Origin: Torreya grandis
Taxonomy: Eukaryota; Streptophyta; Pinopsida; Cupressales; Taxaceae
Direction: 5' to 3'
DNA length: 64,000 bases
Assembly: GCA_037957365.1 (NCBI GenBank)
Contig: JARHVA010004808.1
Span: 62,001-126,000, forward strand
Part shown: in pieces, positions 23,730 through 35,364 of the stretch
Layout: the number at the start of each line of letters is the position of its first letter
Numbering within the stretch: the stretch's first letter is position 1
The notes under the pieces: generated by a model
The model's input: the letters and a program-made list of their open reading frames with translations, nothing else
What the model was told of the DNA's origin: nothing
Database searches by the model: none
Position numbers and translations under genes: made by a program

Positions 23730-25860
23730 ATTCCTTTCAACCCTATTCCCCTAAACAAACACTATGTAACCCTTTTATACAGTATGAATGCTTTGTCCTA
23801 ATAAAAAGGAGCCCTTGAACTTCTATAGTCTTGTCCATGACTCAAAATTCTATCAAAAATAAATTTGGATGTCAAAATATCAAAAGGTCACAAACTCTAA
23901 AGGCAAACTGCTCCCTCGAAGGACAGCTATACAATCATTGTTGTAGCTAATAGACTACTCCCTCAAAGGACAACTATTCAAAGCCCTTAAACATATAAAA
24001 AGCAAAAATATAGACCACTCCCTCGAAGGATGGCTATGCTTAAAATCTTGCTACAAACAGCACTTTCGTAGAAGCTTCCCGCATCGATCAGCTTCACAAA
24101 TGACCACAAAACAAAATGACATCTCTATGTAGACTTCCCACATTGATCAGTCTGCCAAAAAAAAAGTCATGGACTTGACTTGTAATCGTTCTCAGGGTCT
24201 CCTATAAAAAGGGGCAAAGTTATCCCTACTAAAAGGGTTACCCTATCCACATGTATCATATCACCTACTCAAGGGATTTCGAGCTCATTTTAATGTCAAA
24301 GTGATTTGATTACTTCTCTAACACAACAAACTGGTCAACGACGTAATGCATGAACAGGGCTTTTGTTTCTAAAAACCCCCTATCTATGATATCATCGAGT
24401 CCTTGTCAATGAAAGAGCAATTTGCCTTTCACTTTTTTTCCATACCTTGGTCACATTCAACCAAATCATTTACCAATCAAACCAACCAAACCCTTTTTTA
24501 GACCACTAACGTTCTCATAGCCAATTCACACTAGTTTCTATGGACACCAATACACATGAAAACTATCGACCACACAATTTATGCCAAGCATAAACCATTA
24601 CTTGTTGAGGCATAAATCGACTCAATTCATTTTTAGCATACATCCATCACTAATATGGAAACTCGCTAGGGATGAAAGACCACAACCAATGTTATAGAAT
24701 ACACCATCACCCAATATGGAAAACGCTGTAACATCATCTTACCCTCATCATTTCAAGAACATACCCTCAGACATATAGGAAGTGTTAAACCTCTAATCAC
24801 GACCAAACTAATCATCAACCATTTTGACTCCTATTCTAAACTACATTGGTCTGAGGCCCTTCCAACATGGGCTATGTAGGCAGCACTCAGTCGACATGAT
24901 GTCTTCTGGGGTTAGCTCGGCCACATCCATTTGTTCATCTATCTGATGGACAAACCATTTCGACCCTTTAACCATGACTTAACCATGACCAAAACCAATC
25001 ATCAACCACTTTGACTCCTATTCTGAACTACATTGATCTGAGGCCCTTCCAACAAGGGCTATGTAGGTAGCACTCAGTCGACATGACATCTTCTGGGGGT
25101 AGCTCAACCACATTCATTTGTTCACCTATCTGATGGACAAACTATCCCCTTTGACCATGACTTAACCTAGTCTGACCACATCCATAACCGACCCTCTTCC
25201 TCCCTTTTAGGGAGAACTACATTGGCCTCAGGCCCTTCAAACAGGGGCTATGTAGGCATCACTTAGTTGACATGGGGTCTTCTGAGGTTAGCTCGGCCAT
25301 TCCTTCATCTGTCCATCTAATGGACTAACTCTCAGCCTCGACTCGACCAACAACCTTGGAGATCGCGACTATCTCCCCAGACCATGACCACTTCCAAGAC
25401 AACATTGCCTTGGTTGTTTTTGCATGTATGCTACCTCACGAATGGTTAGCAAAATTGTTCGCAACCCACATTTCAACCCTCATAAGTATAAGATCGTGAG
25501 CAAGTTGATCCCCACTACTTGTGACATTTTTCGTTTTTTCTAGGAGCACTTCTTGAGCCCGAGATACTTGGAACACGACGACCATTGGAGATACAGCTTG
25601 GATCAAATAACTCAATCAGCGATGACTAAATGTTGGGGCTTGGTTATTTCAATTTTGGCACTCCTCGACCCTTGACCTGCGATAATTTGACTTGACCATC
25701 TCGTGAAGTGGTATGCACGCAATCTCAACTATTGCAACGTTCACACTCAAACTTCACCATATCCATCCTCTCTCTATCAAATCGGCACCCAATATAAGGT
25801 TACCTTCCCTCGACTCCCACTTTGAGGGGGAATACCTCATCTCATAATTAGGGAAACCTA
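23730..25860 (+). other. Non-coding, repeat-rich 3' region of element C
   Basis: No gene seen. It holds short repeats of CCCTCGAAGGACAGCTAT (23905-24045), paired words CTTCCCGCATCGATCAG/CTTCCCACATTGATCAG (near 24073 and 24135), and three copies of a unit of about 188 bp (24841-25300). Long 3' non-coding regions with tandem repeats are usual in TAT-type elements. Confidence 0.6.
24780..25320 (+). repeat. Three tandem ~188-bp units with CTACAT...ATGTAG stem-loop
   Basis: Stem-loops lie at 24841-24879, 25028-25066 and 25217-25255, that is 187 and 189 bases apart. Between them the words GCACTCAGTCGACATG and TCTGATGGACAAAC repeat. The same stem-loop occurs inside the LTRs of other families here, so these internal copies may come from an LTR. 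Confidence 0.75.
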
Positions 25861-25868
25861 TTCCTATT

Positions 25869-25994
25869 TTTGTCTTACAGTTCATTTGAACAACCAACAG
25901 GACAAAAACTACCTTATCCCATACCTGGAACAATCAACTCTTATTTTTGTCTTGCAGTTCATCCAGAACAACCAACAAGACAAAAAGGGGCAAA
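25869..25994 (+). repeat. Duplicated segment ending in the polypurine tract
   Basis: Two copies of a word beginning CAGTTCAT and continuing through GAACAACCAACA-GACAAAAA lie at about 25879-25916 and 25955-25992. The second runs into AAAAAGGGGCAAA, the purine tract beside the 3' LTR. Confidence 0.65.
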
Positions 25995-27339
25995 TGTAGA
26001 CACCGAAATCGTGTCTAACCCTTGGTCGACTCCCCCCTTGGTCCCCTTGGTCCACTTCTACACATCCCTAACCCACACACTTATTAATTTAAAATAATAA
26101 CTTATTTTAAATTAATAACACCCCTTTGACACTTCACCCTTGACACCTCACCCCACCTTGGATACCTCCCCTTGGATGCATCCCATCACCCTATGACCAA
26201 TTTATGACCTATTTCAACCCTCTCGCACTTATTAAATCCACCTTCAACCATTTTCCCATGACCAATTGACCCTGGCAATTGGAAGAATGGGCAAAAGGCT
26301 AATTTTAGCCATTTTTTCATTATTCTAGCTACCGACGTCAGTTACATTCAGCTGACGTCAACAGAATCACCGACGTCGGTTGCTTAAAACCAACTTGCAG
26401 GCCAAATCAATGGATCCTCTTCCCCCGAATGCAAAAAATCCTCTTGCGCCTGGACATTGACCTCTCTCTCTCAGCTCTCCTGAACATCAACAGGTACTCT
26501 CTAAAATCAATCATCAGACTTCAACCAATGCTCTTTTGGCTACAGACACAACAGGGACAAGCGTCTCCAACACCTCTGGCTCTGCACCAAGTAGGAGGTA
26601 AGTATTCTTCTGTGCTTTTTATTATTTTAGTAATTTAAAATGTATTTAGAATGTATAAGCAATTAGCTTCTTTTTATTACTTCTAAGTATTATCAACCAG
26701 ACCCAGCTTTCAACCAGACCAGACCTTACTGTCTTCCTGAAAAGGTTGAGAAGCCTTCCCCATATCCTCTCCTTTTGACAACCTATCATCTACCCCTTGT
26801 CCCTCTTAAGACCCTGTCTATTGCCCAACAACCCTACACAGAGCCTCAGACATCCCAGAGCATTCTATAGACCATTCTGTCAACCATAGACCCTGTCCAA
26901 GACCCATCTAATTCCATTGCCCCTACCGACATCAACAGACTAACTGAATTTGGCGACCTTGACCAACTGACGTCAGTGACTGTGGCAGACCGACAACAGA
27001 TAGCAGGTATGCATTGTTTGTATTTCTCTAGCTTAGTCTGTCATTATTATCTTTATCTGACATTATTTTTTATCAACAAGTGGACTTACATCCCTTAAGG
27101 AAGTCTTTGCACATCTGGGACCAAGCATATCACTTAACAGTCTACCTTATATCCATCTAACAATTTTCCTGTTTAAGTCTCTTTCTTCTACAGGTGTCAT
27201 CCTCCACAACCAAAGAGGAGTTCTCTCAACATCTAGATAATGGTGCACAGACCTCATCTGGGTAACATCTAACCCTATACCACTTATCTTAGTTTCTTAC
27301 TTCTTTTGAATGTGGAAAAGCAAAGACTTGTTAGAAACA
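25995..27339 (+). repeat. 3' LTR of element C
   Basis: Partner of 17171-18516. The palindrome is best preserved here: ACCGACGTCAGT near 26332 and a perfect ACCGACGTCGGT near 26368. Further copies lie near 26925-26990. Confidence 0.9.
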
Positions 27340-27484
27340 ATTGCAACATGTTCTTGGTTTTAGGTCAGCAACCAACAAAGCACTCAAGTTAGACTAAAGT
27401 AAAGATAAGGTGGGTTATCACCCAAGTACACATTCCTTTCTTTTAAACTAGTAATTTTATAACTAGATTAAAGGGGGGGTCAAA

Positions 27485-28355
27485 TGCAAACATTGTTTAT
27501 GAATTATACAATACCTTAGTCTTATATACTTGGCAAACTTAAACTTTGGTTGTTCCTTTCAATTTTAGACCTTTCCTGCTTCCACAAGTCTAGCATTATG
27601 TTAATGGCCCGACCCTTATATCTTTCCTAGAATACTTAAAACTTGCTTATCTTCCACCCCTACAAGTTTTGAGCCTGTACCTATTTTCTTGCTCCCCGGA
27701 CACTAGCATCTTAGACAAAAACTTGCGTCGATGCAGGGGTTGTGTTTTGATGCAAGTGTCCCTAAATTCATCTAAATTACAAATGAAATGTATCCTAATG
27801 GTTGGCCCAATTGATTTAATGTGAGTTATTTCTCCAAAAGGATTAGTATAAATATAAGATCAACCCTCATTCATTCCTCACCTAAGACAAACCAAAGCAA
27901 CTTATCAAAAACATTCAATCAAGCATTCAATAGAGTAAAATTTTCCTATTTTCTCTTATTCTCATATCAATCATAGGAATAACACAAACACAAGTCTAAA
28001 GTACTAAAAGATCAACCCAAGAGCTCAATTTTCTAAGTTGCAAGTTAGGTCACTATTGTACTTTCTTTCCACATATTGCATGATTCACACATAATACAAC
28101 ATATAGGGGAGAACTACATAAGTCTAAATCCCTCTTTAGAGTATTGGATATGTAGGTAACACTCATTGATAGAGGGGTCTTTGGGTCAATTCAACACTGT
28201 GTGCCCACTAACCCATTTTTCTCACAACCACTATAAGGAAGAAGAACTAGGGTTTTACTATTTAACAAGAAGTGACAATCCATGACCCAATTATGAATGC
28301 ACCAAAATGAAGGTGACAAAAAAACCATAAGCATCCAGGTGGTCATATCCTATTC
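27485..28355 (+). repeat. 3' LTR of the outer element, left part
   Basis: Starts TGCAAACATTG after the purine tract AAAGGGGGGGTCAAA. It matches 1545 onward. It carries the stem-loop at 28114-28155 and is cut at 28355 by the Copia insertion. Confidence 0.8.
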
Positions 28356-28991
28356 TGTCAGGATCCTAACAAGAACAGTTGATTACTTTTGCAAGCAACT
28401 AAACACATAATTAACCATAATTGAAAGTAACTAGAAATCAGAATCAGCAAAGAATAAGAGATACAAGAAACAATGAAAACTTGTATTAAACTCTTGGAAA
28501 TGCAATTGAAAAAATCTCTCTTTCTTCCACGCCTCTCTCAAATGTACAAATCTCTTTCCCTCAAGAGTTCTCTCTTCACAATTACAAATACAATTCAGCT
28601 ACTTGAATTGCCTATCTTACATCTTACAACTTACAAGCTATGAAGATCTATCCCTATATATAGAATTAGGGATCATGAGCTATGCAATATCAACCATTAA
28701 ATACACCTCCTAATCTAAGGCTTAAAACAGTCCTACTAAAGATAGAGATGCGGACTTAAGATTAACACTTATTCTTATCATGCAAACAATCCATTCATCT
28801 CACAAAAATAGAATTCTGGAATGCACAGGTGACCGACGTCGGTCCCTGTTTGCCTGCATATGACCGACATCAGCTGATTCATAATCGACATCGACAGCCT
28901 CCAACCAATCCCTAACCGATGTCGACAACTGTGTAAATCCTGCAACTTTGCATTTGCTCATCCGTGAAGCTTTTAGCTCCACAACTCAATA
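28356..28991 (-). repeat. 3' LTR of the Copia element
   Basis: Plus-strand reading starts TGTCAGGATCC and ends AACTCAATA (the partner ends AACTCAACA). It contains the palindrome GACCGACGTCGGT near 28831 and three diverged copies to 28935. Confidence 0.92.
28655..28662 (-). promoter_or_regulatory. TATA box in the Copia 3' LTR
   Basis: TATATATA within CCTATATATAGAATTAGGG. The same site is kept in the partner LTR at 33580-33587. Position inside the LTR fits the element's own promoter. Confidence 0.5.
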
Positions 28992-29067
28992 ATCTCCCAC
29001 TTGGAGATAAACAACTGCACCTGTACCTGTACAGCAACATCTTCTAGCTTCTCCTTCATCTTCATGC

Positions 29068-32000
29068 TCAATTTTGAAGACCAACAAAAGTTGAATGAAG
29101 ATTCAACTTCTCCTTTGTTACTGGCTCTGTTAACATATCCGCAGGGTTCTCATCTGTATGGATCTTTTCCAGCTTCAACTCACCATCCTCCAATACCTGT
29201 CTAATGAAGTGGTACCTAAGCTGTATATGTTTGGTTCTTAAATGAAAGGCTGCGTTCTTAGCCAAATGAATTTCACTCTAACTATCACTATATAATCTGC
29301 AACTCTCTTGCTCCTTTCCCAACTCTTCCATGAACCAAGTCATCCATATCATCTCTTTATTAGCCTCTGTGACTGCAATGTATTTTGCCTCTGTAGTAGA
29401 CAAGGCAACGACCTTCTGCAACTTTGAAATCCAACTAACTACCATTCCACCAATAGTGAAAACATAACCTGTGGTGCTTCTCTTGCCATCCAAGTCACCT
29501 GCCATATCCGAATCTACATATCCATGTAGAGAAGTATTTGACCCTCCATAGCATAAATGCCTACTGTTGGTCCCTCTCAGATATCTGAGAATCCACTGAA
29601 CTACTTTCCAGTGTTCCTTCCCTGGATTGGCCATAAACTTACTGACAACTCCCACTACTTGGGCAATATCAGGTCTAGTACATACCATTGCATACATCAA
29701 ACTCCCAACTGTGGAAGCATATAGAACTCTACTCATGTACTCTACCTCATCATGTGATTTAGGACACTATTCTTTACTCAACTTGAAGTGTCCAGGCATA
29801 GGTGTACTTACCAGTTTTGCATCCTACACATTGAACCTCTCCAACACTTTGTTCACATAATCCTCTTGAGACAAAATCAACCTGTGATTTTTCCTGTCTC
29901 TCTTAATACTCATGCCAAGGATTTTCTTGGCTGCTCACAAATCCTTCATGACAAATGTGTGAGCTAATTTTACCTTAAGCTCAAAAATATCCTGCATGTG
30001 TGAACCTGTAACAAGCATATCATCTACATACAACAACAGGATAATATACCTACCATTATCCAATCTCTTAAAATAAACACAATGGTCAAATTAACATCTA
30101 CTGTAGCCATGCTCAGTCATAAACCTGTCAAATCTCAAATGCCATTGTCTAGGAGCTTGCTTAAGACCATATAAGCTCTTCTTCAACCTACACACAAGCT
30201 TCTCCTTACCTTTGACCTCAAACCCTTCTGGCTAATTCATATATATTTTTTCATCCAAATCTCCATGAAGAAACGTTGTCTTAACATCAAGCTACTCAAG
30301 ATGCAAATCCTCAATAGCAACTAAAGACAATACAGTCCGAATAGAAGTCATTTTTACTACAGGAGAAAAAAATTCACCAAAGTCAATACCTAGTTTCTGT
30401 GCAAATCCATTTACTACCAACCTGGCCTTATGTCTCATTTGACCATTCTCACCTTCCTTTAACCTGTATACCCATTTGTTTTTTAGTGTTCTCTTTCCTA
30501 CTGGCAACTCAACCAAATCCCACATTTGGTTCTCTTTCAAAGAATCAATCTCCTCATTCATGCCAAGCTCCCACTATTTCCAAGTTTCTACCTACATTGC
30601 TTCATCAAAACTCTTTGGTTCTCCACTATCAGTGAGCAATAAGTAGAATAATGAAGGGGAATATCGAATTGGAGGTTTACTTACCCTTTCTAACCTCAAG
30701 GGCGTTTGAGACTCATTCGCTGCTTGTCCATCCAAATTCTCTATCAGTGACCAATCTCGGTCATCTCCAGGTCTGTACCTGACCGACGTCAGTTCCACTC
30801 GACCGACGTTGGTTCTTGTCTAACTGACATCAATTCTTGCATAACTGACATCGGTTACTGTCTGACCTATCTAATCGATGTCGGTTCCTGCCTGACCCAT
30901 GTCGGTGTCTATGTTTTTCTGGAAGTGATTTCCTGTGAGCTCATTTTGGATCACAATCTTGTCCAAATCTCTATTGCTCTGCTCAGAATCATTCAACCTC
31001 TTGAGCTGATCCCTGTACATCACTTTCTCATTGAAAGCATCACAGCTTCTAATAATCTTGTTAGTTTTTAGATTCCACAATTAGAATCCAAAATCTTCAG
31101 AGCCATAACCAATAAAAGTGCACCTCATAGATTTAGCATCCAGCTTCTTTTTATTTTCTTTATCAACGTGCACAAAAGCTTCAGAACTAAAAACTCTGAG
31201 AAATGAAAGATCTACCTTTTTACCTGTTTAGGCCTCTTTTGGAATTCCACCAGCCAGTGCAGTACAAGGTCCTCTGTTAATCAGGTAAACTACAGTGTCT
31301 ACAACTTTTGCCCAAAACTGTAAGGGTAAACTAGCATGCAACCTCATACTCTGTGCACGCTCCATTATTGTTCTATTCATCCTCTCAAAAACTCCATTTT
31401 GCTGAGGTGTCCTTGGAACCATCCTTTGCCTGTGTATTCCATTCATAGAACAGTACATGTTGAACTTATAGCTGCAGTACTCACCACCATTGTCAGTTCT
31501 AAGACACTTCAATCTCAAACTTGTTTCATTCTCAACCAAAGCTTTTTATTTCATAAATGTGTCAAATACATCAAATTTCTTCTTTATGCAATAGACCCAT
31601 ACCTTTCTTGTAGCATCATCAATGAAAGTAACATAATACTGTGATCTTCCAATAAAAGCTACCTGAGCTGGTCCCCACACGTCTGTGTGAACAAGCTCCA
31701 ACTTGTGCTTCTTCTTTGTTGACCCAATTTTGAGAAACTTCACTCTCTTCTACTTTCCAAAAATACAATGCTCACAAAAATCTAGATCTATGCTTTTCAA
31801 ATCTAAAAGCTTACCTTTTGACTTAAGAACTTTCATTCCCTTCTCACTCATGTGGCCGAGCCTATAGTGCCACAACTTTGCATCTACATCTGAAGTAGAT
31901 AATACAGAAGGAGAATAATCAGTAATACAATTACATAAATAGAGAGTACCTTCTCTCTTATCTCTGGCCAATACAAGTGCACCCTTGGTAACCTTTCAAG

Positions 32001-33145
32001 ATTCAGCTGTGAGAGTTACTGTACAACCCTCATCCCCCAACTTTCCTGTAGAAATCAGATTCCTCTTCAGGATGGGTACATGCATGACATCCCTCAACAC
32101 CCATGTGTTGCCATTCTGCAATTTCAGCTACACTTTTCTTTTGCCAACAATTTTACAAGGCTCATCATCCCCTAAATAGACTTTTCCAAAGTCTCTCTAG
32201 ACATAATCACTGAAATTTTTTTCTATTTGGGGTTGCATGGAAAGAAGCACCAAAATCTACAACCCAAGATTTTATACTATTATCCAAATAAAGTACAAGA
32301 GCATCTTGTGCAACAATACCTGCAACTTTTGCTTCTTCTTTACCTTCATGCTGATTTTCTTCTTTAACCGGTAACCAACAATCTTTCTTTGTATACCCTA
32401 TCTTTCCACAATTCCAGCAGGTTATTCTTCTTCCATTTATGGATTTGGATCTTATTTTCATATTTGACTTAGACCTTGATCTCCTTTGCTTGCTCTTCTC
32501 TTTTTGCCTTCCCCTGCTTTCAATACTTAAAGCATTACCTGGTGATTCTCCTGTGCTTTTCCTGCGAGTCTCTTCATTTAGGATTACACTAACAACATCA
32601 TCTACTTTCAAGATATTTGTAGCAGATGCAGTATTACTAACTGCCATTACTAAACTATGCCAACTTTTAGGCAAAGAGCATAATATTAAAAGAGCCTTAA
32701 TTTCATCATCAAAAATTATTTTGACTAAATTTAATTGATTTACAATACCACAAAAATCATTTAGATGACTAGATATAGATCCACTTTCCTGCATTTGCAA
32801 ATTAAATAATTGCTTCATAAGATATACCTTATTTGAAGCTGAGGGCTTTTCATATAAATTTGCTAAAGTGTCCATCAACTCTACCATTGTCTTTGCCTAT
32901 GACAAGTTGGAAATCACAGAAGATGCCAAGCTCAACCTTATGGATCCTAGAGCCTTTCTATCAAGAACATTCCATTCTTCATCTTCCATATCTGTGGGCT
33001 TCCTTGAAACCCCACCCAATGGTAAGTACAGATCTTTTTGATACAGATAATCTTCTATCTGCATCTTCCATAATTGATAGTTCTTGCCATTAAACTTCTT
33101 TATTCTCAGTTTACTTTCTTCTGACATTGCTATGCTCCCACTCAA
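29068..33145 (-). pseudogene. Copia gag-pol polyprotein, broken by stops
   Basis: Gag starts at 33145 (MSGSIAMSEESKLRIKKF, then YQLWKMQIEDYLYQKDLYLP), with one stop near 32890 before the frame resumes at 32887. The zinc knuckle reads CWNCGKIGYTKKDC, with Tyr in place of His. The protease reads WVVDFGASFHAT, with Phe where Ser or Thr follows the catalytic Asp. GAG-pre-integrase (WHYRLGHMSEKGM, CEHCIFGK) lies at 31750-31971. The integrase core has HTDVWGP, TDNGGEYCS and PQQNGVFERMN (31228-31743). Reverse transcriptase runs from NQMWDLVELP (30530) to YVDDM (30019-30030). RNase H has GYVDSDMAGDLDGKRSTTGY (29500s) and ends with NPADMLTEPV (29068-29265). Two lost catalytic or binding residues plus stops mean it is inactive. 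Confidence 0.92.
30778..30912 (-). repeat. Palindromic motif array within Copia coding sequence
   Basis: Six units of about 21-22 bp follow each other in the linker between integrase and reverse transcriptase. They begin GACCGACGTCAGTT, GACCGACGTTGGTT, AACTGACATCAATT, AACTGACATCGGTT, AATCGATGTCGGTT and GACCCATGTCGGTG. The same motif is in this element's LTRs and in element C. Translated, the array gives a degenerate repeated peptide of about seven residues per unit. Confidence 0.8.
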
Positions 33146-33265
33146 ACAAAAACCCCTGTGAGTGCCCTGTAATCAATACACACTAAACAGATCTGAAACC
33201 ACCTATTAATGAACCTGGTTCTGATACCACTTGTCAATGGTATCAAGCTCTGAACCAACAACCTT

Positions 33266-33278
33266 GGCTCTGATGCCA
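33266..33278 (-). other. Primer-binding site of the Copia element
   Basis: The minus strand reads TGGCATCAGAGCC, one change from the initiator tRNA-Met complement. It lies two bases from the 5' LTR. Related words (TGGTATCAGAACC and TTGATACCATTGACAAG in complement) sit within the next 60 bases and look like earlier copies of the junction. Confidence 0.8.
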
Positions 33279-33280
33279 CT

Positions 33281-33916
33281 TGTCAGGATCCTAACAAGAA
33301 TAATTGATTACTTTTACAAGCAACTAAACACAGAATTAACCAGAATTGAAGGTAACTAGAAATCAGAATCAGCAAAGAATAAGAGATACAAGAAACAATG
33401 AAAACTTGTATTAAACTCTTGAAAATATAATTGAAAAAATCTCTCTTTCTTCCATGCCTCTCTCAGATGTACAAATCTCTTTCCCTCAAGAGTTATCTCT
33501 TCACAATTACAAACACAATTCAGCTATTTGAATTGCCTATCTTACATCTTACAACTTACAAGCTATGAAGATCTATCCCTATATATAGAATTAGGGATCA
33601 TGAGCTACGCAATATCAACCATTAGATACACCTCCTAATATAAGGCTTAAAACAGTCCTACTAAAGATAGAGACGCAGACTTAAGACTAACACTTAATCT
33701 TATCATGCAAACAATCCATTTGTCCCACGAAAATAGAATTCTGAAATGCACAGGTGACCGACGTCAGTCCCTATTTTCCTGCATATGACCGACGTTGGCT
33801 GATCCATAACTGACATCGATAGCCTCCAGTCGATCCCTGACCAACGTTAGTGACTGTGTAAATCCTGCAACTTTGCATTTGCTCATCCGTGAAGCTTTTA
33901 GCTCCACAACTCAACA
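33281..33916 (-). repeat. 5' LTR of the Copia element
   Basis: Same length (636 bp) as 28356-28991. The palindrome region (about 33760-33850) shows GACCGACGTCAGT and GACCGACGTTGG where the partner has GACCGACGTCGGT and GACCGACATCAG, so each LTR has lost different CpG sites. Confidence 0.92.
33580..33587 (-). promoter_or_regulatory. TATA box in the Copia 5' LTR
   Basis: TATATATA in the same context as 28655-28662. As part of the 5' LTR it would have driven transcription leftward. Confidence 0.5.
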
Positions 33917-33921
33917 TATTC

Positions 33922-34319
33922 TAATAGGTATTTTGTATAGGATACCTGTATCTAACATAGACATTGGTAATGATGCAATTGTCCCAGGCTGACATAAGTG
34001 TCTAAGGCTACAAAGACATAAAATCTAAAATTTGGTGACTATTCTAGAACACTCTTCCAGTCTGATTCCTACCTATTATACATCGAGATCCATATTAGCA
34101 TTAGAACCAACTAAGTACCTTGTTTTCATTATCATTGCAATATATAACATAGTTTTACTTTTCATTTTTAACATATCTCAGCATAATAAATTTAGTATAT
34201 ATTCTATCTGAGTTTTGAAATTAATTAGTCTTCTATAAATCTATCTATCATCTTGGTGTTTATTCATTTCTATATTCTTAGCCCTAGATCCCCCATATCT
34301 TGATTTTTATGGTTAAACA
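33922..34319 (+). repeat. 3' LTR of the outer element, right part
   Basis: It continues the LTR cut at 28355, matching about 2475-2858. It ends GGTTAAACA followed by AATAG, the outer target duplication. Confidence 0.78.
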
Positions 34320-34324
34320 AATAG

Positions 34325-35222
34325 TATTTGAGGATTTGTTTTCTTGCAAGTCTCCTCTATTCCCATTCAACTACCCTTATATAGATATGATGGTTCTCCT
34401 ATTCATAATTATACATAATGTCATTTTTCATTAATATTCGACATGGCTTACCTTTCTAAAATTAAAACCTCTAGTGGTACTTGATTAGGTTGAGTAGATA
34501 CTCCCATACCATTGTGTAGATTTTAATTCAACACTTAAGTCACTTTCCTATAGTTTGTGTTTGAATAGATTCCTTGTAATAAATTTCAATTGCCATCTAA
34601 AAATGATACCATAGCTATAAAATGGAAAATCTCATATGGGAGAATCCAGTTGTGTCAGTCCATGGATGACTTGTCAATTTGATCACCTTAGTGTTTTATC
34701 CTGTGGCCCTAGGTAGATGAATGACTGGAGAGTAATGTTGATATGGTTGATCCAACAATGAGAGGTTATATATTAATTCCATATCATCCTTTATCAATTA
34801 ACATGCTCAAACCATTGGATCCTCTTTTTAGTTAGTGGTTTGAGTGCACTCAGTGAGGAGTACAAGAATTTCAATGATTAGATGTGAACAAAACTTATGA
34901 ACAATGATTATTGTGATGAGGCTAGTGGGACACAAAACATTGTGTCTAAATGATAAGTCCAACTTATTTAATAAGAAGGATCAGATAATCAAATATCATT
35001 AGGATAATAGACGGTTGGTGAGTGACATCGTACACTTACTATATATTGCTACCACATGCCTCTAAATTTTTAAAAGGTTCCCCTATAACTTTAAATCAAT
35101 GGAAAATATCCCAACCCAAAAAGTGACTAATAAAATAGTGTGAGGAAAAACATTTTATTGACATAATCATGCTTGTTGAAATGTACTCACATTTTCATAT
35201 GAAGATGATATGATAGCTAGAT
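34325..35222. other. No recognised feature
   Basis: AT-rich DNA between the outer element and the next solo LTR. No open frame, repeat or motif that I can support. Confidence 0.5.
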
Positions 35223-35364
35223 ATGTTTGTTGTCCCCAAAAACAAACTTCTCATTTTTGGGACAACATTTGAACTATTTTGGTCCTCAGACCAAAATAAT
35301 CTCTGCCCTTCTCGAAATTTGTTCTAAGCATTCAAATTCCTCATTTTTCAAGCTTCTCAAAAAT

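Larger units (their letters stand above)
17171..27339 (+). mobile_element. Element C: Ty3-type LTR element, gag kept, pol lost
   Basis: LTRs at 17171-18516 and 25995-27339 are near full-length matches (1346 and 1345 bp). The flanks are ATTGT (17166-17170) and ATTGC (27340-27344). A purine tract (AAAAAGGGGCAAA) precedes the 3' LTR. The internal 7.5 kb holds a leader, a gag region, three CHHC zinc-knuckle-like motifs, a Pro/Ser-rich open frame and only the C-terminal end of integrase. Protease, reverse transcriptase and RNase H are absent. About 2.4 kb of non-coding, repeat-rich DNA follows. It resembles a TAT-lineage element reduced to a non-autonomous form. By eye the LTRs differ by roughly 6% over their first 400 bases. 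Confidence 0.88.
28356..33916 (-). mobile_element. Copia element (Tork/Tnt1-like), nested in an LTR
   Basis: Two 636-bp LTRs (28356-28991 and 33281-33916) are flanked by a perfect TATTC duplication (28351-28355, 33917-33921). On the minus strand the order is gag, protease, integrase, reverse transcriptase, RNase H, which defines Copia. The primer-binding site is TGGCATCAGAGCC and the purine tract AAGTGGGAGAT. I counted about 48 differences between the LTRs by eye (near 7.5%), nearly all transitions and concentrated in the palindrome-bearing part. The coding region has several stops and is not functional as it stands. It is the best-preserved element in the window. Confidence 0.93.
1545..34319 (+). 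mobile_element. Outer LTR retrotransposon, split by nested insertions
   Basis: Two related LTRs face the same way: 1545-2858, and 27485-28355 continued at 33922-34319. The flanking five bases are GATAG (1540-1544) and AATAG (34320-34324), a target duplication with one change. A polypurine tract (AAAGGGGGGG) lies just before the 3' LTR. Removing the later insertions (6485-16529, 17171-27339, 28356-33916) leaves an element of roughly 7 kb: LTR, decayed gag, about 4.4 kb of internal DNA, LTR. No reverse transcriptase was seen in the internal pieces (2859-6484, 16530-17170, 27340-27484), so it was probably non-autonomous or lost pol. It must be the oldest layer because everything else interrupts it. 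The lineage is probably Ty3-type from the gag; the clade is not determinable. Confidence 0.8.

Noticed and set aside
29627..30635. Plus-strand frames opposite Copia reverse transcriptase and RNase H
   Set aside because: Shadows of the minus-strand polyprotein.
33205..33280. A second Copia insertion junction suggested by repeated TGGTATCA words
   Set aside because: The words sit beside one primer-binding site and there is no second LTR or target duplication; a local duplication is enough.
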